NCBI GenBank assembly: GCA_902475415.1
Contig: CABRZK010000043.1
Location: forward strand, 1-12,645
From: an uncultured Eubacterium sp.
GTDB taxonomy: Bacteria > Bacillota > Clostridia > Lachnospirales > Lachnospiraceae
Direction of reading: 5' to 3'
Length of the DNA stretch: 12,645 nucleotides
Shown here: piece by piece, positions 7,550 to 12,645 of the stretch
Layout: every line of letters starts with the position of its first letter
How positions within the stretch are numbered: the stretch's first letter is position 1
Made by a program: the position numbers and the translations under genes
Notes under the pieces: model-generated
The model's input: only the letters and a program-made list of their open reading frames with translations
What the model was told of the DNA's origin: nothing
Database searches by the model: none

Positions 7550-8532
7550 TACTTCATAACCCCCTTATATCCCAAAGATGAGAGGATACCACATACAAGT
7601 ACTACCATACCCAGACATACGTCCTGGCCTGTACCTGACGGAACACCCATCAATGTCAATACATTAAACAATCCAGCTACAATAAATGCTCCGATCACAC
7701 ATCCTACGGCATCATTATAGATACGGGAGAAAGAACCTGCGATCAGGATAACAGCCAGTGATTTGAAGATACCACTTAAGGATCCCATACCTGCGGATGT
7801 GGTAAAACGTCCGGTATAGGAAAGCTGTGTGATTACGCCGATGGAGATGATAACTGCTCCAACTGCGGCAGAAAGCATGATAGTTTTTACTCTGTTGATA
7901 CCCATTGCTTCTGCGACTTCTCCGCCACCACCGATGGCACGGAGGTTAAAACCAAGTTTTGTGCGGTTAAAGATAAACCATGCGACTACGAATACCGCAA
8001 TCGCGATAATAAAGATTGTCGGGAATTTTCCCAGTGCCTGACAATGTTTCAGATATACAACGGCTGCTCCGGCTGTTTTTGCACGGTTGCCGACATAAAT
8101 GGTTGCAATTGCCTCAAATACCAATGCCGCACCAAGTCCTGCTACCCAGGACGGAATTCCCAAGAATACGGAACAGGATGCACTCAGTAATTCGCAAATG
8201 ATCATGGCAACGATTGCTCCGATGATCAGACCTGCATAACCAAGTCCGAAATCTTCTACCAGTACTGCTGCCACGTTACCTGCTAAAATAGCCTGTGCTC
8301 CTATAGATAAATCGATCATACCGCCCGTAAAAATAAACATCATTCCCAGTGCAACGATCATTGGATATGTAACCTGTGTCAGAATTGTACGCAGATTATT
8401 CGGAGCAAGTAATCTGCCACCTGTAATAAAGTGGCAGACTACAAATGCTGCGACGACAATCGCAATAACCAAAATCTGGGTTTGCAGACGTTTCTTTTTC
8501 GGATCGACACTTAAAGTTTTTTCTTTGGACAT
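7549..8532 (-). CDS. Ribose-type sugar ABC transporter permease (first permease)
   Basis: A 327-residue membrane protein of the BPD_transp_2 family. After a basic cytoplasmic N-terminus (MSKEKTLSVDPKKKR) come repeated hydrophobic segments. 'TGGMIDLSIGA' is the family hallmark near residues 69-79, and 'RTKLGFNLRAIGGGGEVAEAMGI' is the ATPase-coupling loop. It starts 28 bases after the solute-binding gene, with AGGGG as ribosome binding site, and its stop overlaps the ATPase start by one base. It imports the sugar or glycoside delivered by the lipoprotein. Confidence 0.94.
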   Translation of the reverse strand: MSKEKTLSVDPKKKRLQTQILVIAIVVAAFVVCHFITGGRLLAPNNLRTILTQVTYPMIVALGMMFIFTGGMIDLSIGAQAILAGNVAAVLVEDFGLGYAGLIIGAIVAMIICELLSASCSVFLGIPSWVAGLGAALVFEAIATIYVGNRAKTAGAAVVYLKHCQALGKFPTIFIIAIAVFVVAWFIFNRTKLGFNLRAIGGGGEVAEAMGINRVKTIMLSAAVGAVIISIGVITQLSYTGRFTTSAGMGSLSGIFKSLAVILIAGSFSRIYNDAVGCVIGAFIVAGLFNVLTLMGVPSGTGQDVCLGMVVLVCGILSSLGYKGVMK

Positions 8533-8560
8533 AAATGCCTACCCCTTTCTGCAAACTGAA

Positions 8561-9766
8561 TTATTTAGCAGCAGCTGCTGCTCTCTCGTCTAATGAATAA
8601 TCACTGATAACTTTCATAAATGCATCATAGTTGAAATCCGGATTGTATTTTCCATCCATAGCCTGGATCTCAGCTGCTGAATAGCATGGGTTGTCAATAA
8701 ATGTTTTCTTGAATGTATCATATGAATCTGCTGTAATCTGGAATGGCATAATGTCGTCTACGAATACCATTTTGCCATCAGCATCTTTTAACGGAGTTCC
8801 ATCTAAGTAGTTCATCAGAGCTACAGTAGCCATAGTACCGGCGATCCAGTAGTCACCGTTTACGAACTCAACAGCGTTGCTGTCATCGCACAGATACTCA
8901 AGAACTGCAGTATCAAGTCCGGATGTCAGAACTTTTGCGTCTAATCCCTGGTTAGCGATTGCATCTGCAGCACCAATACCAAAATCAGAACCTGTACCAT
9001 ATACGAAATCAACATCCGGATATGCTACTAAAGCGTTCTCTGTGTATGGCTGGATGTTATCCTGGGAGTCTGTGTAAACAACCTGCTCGATCTTTCCGCC
9101 ACCTTTTTCGAATTCAGATGTGAAAGCTTCGATACGTGGTGTATCTGTCGGGTCACCTTGTGCACCTGTAGAGATGATACATGTTTTGTATCCCTGCTCT
9201 AATGCATAGTCAGCGATTAAGGAACCATACTCAGCATTTGCCGGTCCTACAGCACCTGCGAAGTACTCGCTGTTCTGTAATGCTTCGATAACGTCCGGAT
9301 CAGACGGAACTTTGTCTGAGAATACATAAGGAACTTTTGCTTTCTCGCACATGTCGATAACTGTTTTGTATAAGTTGTCAGCCGGAAGCCAGATTACTAA
9401 TCCGTCACATCCTGCAGAGATCATATTCTCAACGTCCTGTACGATCTTATCTACCTGGAAGTCATCAGATGTAGACTGTGTCTCGCTTCCGAAGCATTTA
9501 ACTACATAGTCCTGATTGTTTGCCAGAGTTGTTAATGCATAAGAACCTGGTCCATAATAGTTGTAACCGATCTTATAAGTTTTGTCTGCTTTGAAACCAG
9601 TATCTTCTACTTTTACGTCCCCTGTAGAAGCTGCTGCCGGTTTCTCATCCCCTGCGCTGCCATTGTTTGCATCGCCGTTACCTGCTGTGTTTCCGCATCC
9701 TGCAAGCATTGCACCTGACATAGCTGCTACTAAGCCTGCACTTACTAATCTTTTCCACATCTTCAT
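8561..9766 (-). CDS. Sugar ABC transporter solute-binding lipoprotein (Peripla_BP_4 type)
   Basis: A 401-residue precursor. Residues 1-24 form a lipoprotein signal: basic start, hydrophobic core, and lipobox L21-A-G-C24, so the protein is anchored outside the membrane by Cys24. A Gly/Asn/Ala-rich linker of about 30 residues follows, then a two-lobed periplasmic-binding fold typical of ribose, galactose and xylose carriers ('YKIGYNYYGPG', 'ISAGCDGLVIWLPADN', 'VDFVYGTGSDFGIGAADAI', 'VNGDYWIAGTMA'). The ribosome binding site AAGGAGG lies 9 bases before the ATG. It is the first gene of the operon, next to the divergent regulator, and would give the transporter its specificity. Aromatic residues in the lobes fit a sugar or glycoside ligand, but the ligand itself is unknown. 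Confidence 0.95.
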   Translation of the reverse strand: MKMWKRLVSAGLVAAMSGAMLAGCGNTAGNGDANNGSAGDEKPAAASTGDVKVEDTGFKADKTYKIGYNYYGPGSYALTTLANNQDYVVKCFGSETQSTSDDFQVDKIVQDVENMISAGCDGLVIWLPADNLYKTVIDMCEKAKVPYVFSDKVPSDPDVIEALQNSEYFAGAVGPANAEYGSLIADYALEQGYKTCIISTGAQGDPTDTPRIEAFTSEFEKGGGKIEQVVYTDSQDNIQPYTENALVAYPDVDFVYGTGSDFGIGAADAIANQGLDAKVLTSGLDTAVLEYLCDDSNAVEFVNGDYWIAGTMATVALMNYLDGTPLKDADGKMVFVDDIMPFQITADSYDTFKKTFIDNPCYSAAEIQAMDGKYNPDFNYDAFMKVISDYSLDERAAAAAK

Positions 9767-9820
9767 TGTGAAATACCTCCTTTTTCTTTCGAGTTGGTTA
9801 CTTCCCCTCTCGTTACTTGC

Positions 9821-9849
9821 ATTCTATCAAATCCCCCTATGTACGACTA
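9821..9849 (-). promoter_or_regulatory. Candidate operon promoter
   Basis: On the minus strand TAGAAT (9821-9826) is a one-mismatch -10 box, and 17 bases upstream TAGTCG (9844-9849) is a weak -35. It would give a leader of about 45 bases before the solute-binding gene. A rival -10-like TATAAA (9938-9943) lies directly upstream of the palindrome at 9916-9930, which would place that operator over its start site, but it has no recognisable -35. Confidence 0.35.
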
Positions 9850-9915
9850 TTTGAAAATTGTTTATTTTTTTCATAATTTCTTCACAAACTTGCCATGTTT
9901 TGGTCATTTTTTATT

Positions 9916-9930
9916 TTGTTTCTGAAACAA
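9916..9930. promoter_or_regulatory. Candidate operator: perfect 15-bp palindrome
   Basis: TTGTTTC, a central T, then GAAACAA. The same heptamer occurs twice more near the regulator gene. A perfect palindrome between divergent genes next to a LacI-family regulator is the expected operator setting. It lacks the central CG step seen in many LacI-family operators. Confidence 0.5.
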
Positions 9931-9945
9931 GCAATATTTTATACC

Positions 9946-10001
9946 TTTTTCTTGTCTTTTTGCTGTTTTTTTCATTTTTCTATTTCCTTTTTTTGTCTTT
10001 T
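9946..10001. other. Phased T-tracts, probable intrinsically curved DNA
   Basis: Six runs of four or more Ts on the plus strand begin near 9946, 9957, 9966, 9975, 9988 and 9998, a mean spacing of about 10.4 bases. Such phasing predicts a bend. The block lies between the two clusters of the GAAACAA heptamer. Confidence 0.4.
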
Positions 10002-10018
10002 CTGCTATGTTTTGTACA

Positions 10019-10068
10019 TGAAACAAACAAATAGTTATTAATTTTTATCCTATTTAACTAGTTGTTTC
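10019..10068. promoter_or_regulatory. Second candidate operator cluster near regulator start
   Basis: TGAAACAAACAA at 10019-10030 repeats the sequence at 9923-9934 with one mismatch, 96 bases apart. An opposed TTGTTTC lies at 10062-10068. Between them ACAAATAGTTA (10027-10037) and TAACTAGTTGT (10055-10065) form an 11-base inverted repeat with one mismatch. The cluster ends about 40 bases before the regulator's ATG, a position suited to autoregulation. Confidence 0.4.
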
Positions 10069-10106
10069 TTCATATCATATTACAGTCAAGAAGGATGTAA
10101 TGTATT

Positions 10107-11132
10107 ATGAATGGGAAAGTTACAATTTATGATATTGCGAAGACAGCAGGTGTTTCTCCTGCTACCGTCTCCCGCATGATTCACCAGCCAAATGTGGTGA
10201 CAAAAAAAACAAGAGATAAAATATTGAAAGCTTTTGAGCTTCATGAAATCACACCGGAAGATCTGAGCACCAAAAAAAGAAGCAGTGCTTCTGCTTCTCT
10301 AAAGAAAGTAGCTCAGGAGTCCACGATACTGGTCTGTATCCCGACCTGGAACAATCCGTTTTATGATGACATTCTGGAAGGAATCAGTGATTACCTCAGT
10401 CACGCACATTGTCATATGGTAGTAACACAGGAAATGCCTGATCGCAGCACAATTACTTCTTTTCTTAATTATTGCGCGAACCTTCAGGTTTCCGGCATCA
10501 TTGTCATGTATGCACTGTCCGAAGATATTCTGCGGCAGCTCAATGCGGCTTACCCGGTTGTCCAGTGCAGTGAATACAATCCGTTTTATACGAATGTACC
10601 TTATGTTTCGATAGATGATTATTCAATTACCAAAATAGCGATCGCACATCTGATCAACGAAGGCTGCCAGAAAATTGCCTTCTTTTCCTCCTCATATGAT
10701 TACCGTCATGTGCAGAGCCGCTATCGGGCATACCGATCTATGCTCACCGGTAATAGACTGGCTGTCCGGCCGGAATATGTCGTACAGGTCTCTGACTTTT
10801 CGTACAGCCGTATTCTGGCCGCTGCAAATCATTTTTTCCAGCTGGCTGATCCGCCTGATGCGATTTTTGCCACATCGGACAAACATGCCCACGCAGTGAT
10901 CAAAGCCGGTCTGGCACAGGGATTTCGGATTCCGGAGGATATCAAAGTATTTGGGGTTGACAACACCATGTACGCATCACTCTCCACACCGACCATCTCA
11001 ACCATCAGTCAGCCACGGCGTGACCTTGGCATTCAGAGTGCAAAGCTGTTGCTTTCTCTGATCAAAAACCCTTACGAGCAGGCAAAACCGATCCTGCTCC
11101 CATCCAAGTTAGTAATACAGGAATCCACCTGA
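10107..11132 (+). CDS. LacI-family transcriptional regulator
   Basis: A 341-residue repressor-type protein. The N-terminal helix-turn-helix is clear ('VTIYDIAKTAGVSPATVSRMI', about residues 5-25). The C-terminal part is a periplasmic-binding-like effector domain starting near residue 73 ('TILVCIPTWNNPFYDDILEGI'), with 'FGVDNT' (282-287) and 'STISQP' (298-303) as family landmarks. The linker at 45-72 (ITPEDLSTKKRSSASASLKK) lacks the usual YxPNxxAR hinge-helix motif, which is odd for the family. Divergent orientation from the transporter operon and heptamer repeats between them suggest it controls the operon and itself, with a glycoside or sugar product as effector (inference). It is followed by a strong terminator. 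Confidence 0.93.
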   Translation: MNGKVTIYDIAKTAGVSPATVSRMIHQPNVVTKKTRDKILKAFELHEITPEDLSTKKRSSASASLKKVAQESTILVCIPTWNNPFYDDILEGISDYLSHAHCHMVVTQEMPDRSTITSFLNYCANLQVSGIIVMYALSEDILRQLNAAYPVVQCSEYNPFYTNVPYVSIDDYSITKIAIAHLINEGCQKIAFFSSSYDYRHVQSRYRAYRSMLTGNRLAVRPEYVVQVSDFSYSRILAAANHFFQLADPPDAIFATSDKHAHAVIKAGLAQGFRIPEDIKVFGVDNTMYASLSTPTISTISQPRRDLGIQSAKLLLSLIKNPYEQAKPILLPSKLVIQEST

Positions 11133-11171
11133 TTTCTGTATTCTATAATAAATTAAACTCCTCATGAAAAT

Positions 11172-11216
11172 GAAAGACCCGAGAAACATGTTCTCCGGTC
11201 TTTCGTTTTATTTTAT
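11172..11216 (+). terminator. Intrinsic terminator after the regulator gene, possibly bidirectional
   Basis: GAAAGACC (11172-11179) pairs with GGTCTTTC (11197-11204). After a C-C mismatch, GAGAA pairs with TTCTC, leaving the 5-base loop ACATG. GTTTTATTTTAT follows on the plus strand. On the minus strand the stem is followed by ATTTTCAT, so it may also stop transcripts from the convergent GH39-like gene. Confidence 0.8.
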
Positions 11217-11260
11217 GCCTCCAGTTCGCTTGTACAGGGGAACTGAGTTCATCCCTCGCT

Positions 11261-12645
11261 CTACTCCTCCATATACTGGAAAGCATGAATCAGTAATATC
11301 TCCTGTGCTTCCAGTTTTACACTGAAACGCAGCACATGATCCATCACTTCCTGTTCCGAAATCGTGATATGAGGTCTGGACATATGGTCAATATATTCCA
11401 CATCCGCCGTTGTCAGAAAGGCGACTTTTCCCATACGCAGCCATTCATCCTGCACACCGCCGTATTTTGAATTTACCACCCTTGTTTTTACATGGTATTT
11501 TCCATTTTTTGCCCCATTGATAGTAATATTCAAAGTAAGCTGCACGGAATTTTCGTAAAAATGAGGAATACTCTCAATTCTGACGTCTTTCTCTTTCTGC
11601 ACATAATACTGGATATCCAACGGCTTGTAATTATGGCAGGCGATGACATAGCTTCCAAACTCATTTCGGGTAACCATTGTATGTTCTGTCTTCGTCAGCA
11701 GATAATTTTCCAGACGGTTCAGCATCAGAATCGCCCAGTATGCCGGTTTACAGATTCCCTGATGGGTGATCAGTCCACAACGACCGTTCAGCAGCATCGG
11801 TGCATCATCATCCTCCGCAAACTGATCCGTACCAAACCAGTATCCCATCATGCCAAGTTCCTGATACATACTCATAATCTCATGCATGACATAAGCTCCT
11901 TTAAAACGGCTGTCATTCATGACATTAGAATTAATAACAGTGAAGTTCCACTCACTGCAGATCATTGGCATCATCATGCCATACTGAAGCATGATCCTTT
12001 TTCTGGTTTCCACGTAACTGCTCATCTGAAAATCCTTGATTTCTTCCGGTGCCACTGCTTCTTCATTAATGTGCATCTGACGCATCATTTCACGGTAGGT
12101 ATTCTCTGTCACTTCGATTCCTTTTTCCTTATAAGTCACTTCCCTCATAAGCGGTGCATAGCAGTACAGAGACAGAAAATCCGGCTGAATATTTCTGGTA
12201 CTCCACACTTCAATAAAATGTTCAAAGGAAATAATACCATAGGAACGATCGTAATCCCCACCCACATGTGCCTGCGGAGCCAGCTCTTTGATGGCCTGGT
12301 AGGCTTCCTCAAAATATTCAATATAAGTAGCCGGCTCTCCATCCGGAAACCATCTCGGATCGCACCAGAGCTCAAAATACCAGCTGGAAATTTCCTGAAT
12401 ACTGTAGCGATTAATCACATGTTTGATCAGACTTCGGATAAAGATTCCATACTCCCTGGCTTCCTCAAATAAAATTTCACGTTCTTCGTTAAAAATATAA
12501 TCCTGATAACTTCGCAGTAAAATAAACGGTTTAAATCCAAGTTCCAGATACGGTTTGATATGATTCTGGGTCAAAAAGTCCAGACAGATATCCAGACGAC
12601 TGAAATTGTACTTCCGCTCTCTGTTTCCGGCATTGATATGCATAC
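11261..12645 (-). CDS. GH39-like glycoside hydrolase domain protein, N-terminus beyond window
   Basis: The reading frame is open at the right edge, so the true start is outside; numbers here count from the Met at 12643. The visible 460 residues cover much of a GH39-type (beta-xylosidase-like) TIM barrel: 'YNFSRLDICLDFLTQNHIKPYLELGFKPF' region at 12-40, 'SSWYFELW' at 86-93, 'PDFLSLYCYAP' near 154-164, and 'MICSEWNFTV' at 227-236, where E231 sits at the nucleophile position. A beta-sandwich-like region follows from about residue 320. At the acid/base position, where GH39 enzymes have Asn-Glu-Pro, this protein has C94-D95-P96. In clostridia such domains are sometimes fused behind an AraC-type DNA-binding domain, so the missing part may be regulatory. 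It could be a slow or altered hydrolase or a sugar-sensing domain. It is convergent with the regulator gene, and any link to the operon is only by position. Confidence 0.75.
   Translation of the reverse strand, partial: MHINAGNRERKYNFSRLDICLDFLTQNHIKPYLELGFKPFILLRSYQDYIFNEEREILFEEAREYGIFIRSLIKHVINRYSIQEISSWYFELWCDPRWFPDGEPATYIEYFEEAYQAIKELAPQAHVGGDYDRSYGIISFEHFIEVWSTRNIQPDFLSLYCYAPLMREVTYKEKGIEVTENTYREMMRQMHINEEAVAPEEIKDFQMSSYVETRKRIMLQYGMMMPMICSEWNFTVINSNVMNDSRFKGAYVMHEIMSMYQELGMMGYWFGTDQFAEDDDAPMLLNGRCGLITHQGICKPAYWAILMLNRLENYLLTKTEHTMVTRNEFGSYVIACHNYKPLDIQYYVQKEKDVRIESIPHFYENSVQLTLNITINGAKNGKYHVKTRVVNSKYGGVQDEWLRMGKVAFLTTADVEYIDHMSRPHITISEQEVMDHVLRFSVKLEAQEILLIHAFQYMEE

Larger units (their letters stand above)
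9767..10106. promoter_or_regulatory. Divergent regulatory region between operon and LacI-family gene
   Basis: 340 bases without a gene, strongly AT-rich. From the operon side it holds the solute-binding ribosome binding site, a candidate operon promoter, a 15-bp palindrome, a phased T-tract block, and a second cluster of the same heptamer near the regulator start. The regulator's own ribosome binding site is AAGGA at 10091-10095, 11 bases before its ATG; I could not assign its promoter with confidence (TATCAT at 10073-10078 is the best -10 candidate, without a good -35). No RNA gene or riboswitch fold was recognised. Confidence 0.8.

Noticed and set aside
196..9766. Reading the operon as myo-inositol catabolism (IolG, IolE and a transporter)
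   Set aside because: The dehydrogenase, TIM-barrel and ABC combination is similar, but no IolB, IolC or IolD homologue is present and the DgpB-like protein does not belong to that pathway. The unseen left flank keeps a small doubt.
9767..9900. CcpA cre site or riboswitch in the operon leader
   Set aside because: No sequence fits the cre consensus with its central CG, and no long conserved fold is visible in the short leader.
11222..11245. Inverted repeat CAGTTC/GAACTG as another terminator
   Set aside because: Only 6 bp with a 12-base loop and no T-run; the hairpin at 11172-11204 is far better.
11492..12472. Long plus-strand open frame (326 codons) opposite the GH39-like gene
   Set aside because: It is antisense to a clear protein family, has no recognisable domain and has low-complexity composition, so it is a shadow frame.
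1..12645. tRNA, rRNA, CRISPR array, insertion sequence or prophage features
   Set aside because: No repeats with regular spacers, transposase-like proteins, terminal inverted repeats or tRNA-like cloverleaf were seen on either strand.

Overview
The window looks like a catabolic locus from a Gram-positive gut Firmicute, most likely a Lachnospiraceae-type clostridium. The signs are a lipobox-bearing solute-binding protein, strong AGGAGG-type ribosome binding sites, AT-rich intergenic DNA and protein families typical of that group. The genus cannot be fixed from sequence alone.

Layout. A long minus-strand operon runs from about 9.8 kb down past base 1. In transcription order it holds: a lipoprotein sugar-binding protein; a ribose-type ABC transporter (permease, double-domain ATPase, permease, with TAATG stop/start overlaps); a Gfo/Idh/MocA oxidoreductase; a sugar phosphate isomerase-like TIM barrel; a second Gfo/Idh/MocA oxidoreductase; a small protein resembling the C-glycoside deglycosidase beta subunit (DgpB/CarB, DUF6379-type); a TIM barrel resembling its partner alpha subunit (DgpC/CarC); and the start of a third TIM-barrel protein cut by the window edge. 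Divergent from this, across a 340-bp regulatory region, is a plus-strand LacI-family regulator. Convergent with the regulator, at the right edge, is a minus-strand GH39-like protein with no start in the window and an altered acid/base motif.

How the genes may work together (inference). The ABC transporter imports a glycoside. An NAD(P)-dependent oxidoreductase oxidises the sugar, probably at C3. The DgpB-DgpC-like pair then cleaves the activated keto-glycoside by elimination. The second oxidoreductase and the other isomerases would recycle the keto-sugar to a usable hexose. This follows the known gut logic for C-glucosides such as puerarin, here tied to a dedicated transporter and a local LacI repressor. 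The true substrate is unknown; O-glycosides processed through a 3-keto route are a real alternative.

Regulatory structure. The divergent region has four copies of a GAAACAA/TTGTTTC heptamer, including a 15-bp palindrome, in two clusters separated by phased T-tracts. Inside the operon there is a good intrinsic terminator just before the dgpB-like gene. A 15-bp hairpin closed by a GAAA tetraloop precedes the first isomerase gene, and a smaller hairpin lies between the dgpB- and dgpC-like genes. Together these suggest segmental control of transcript levels.
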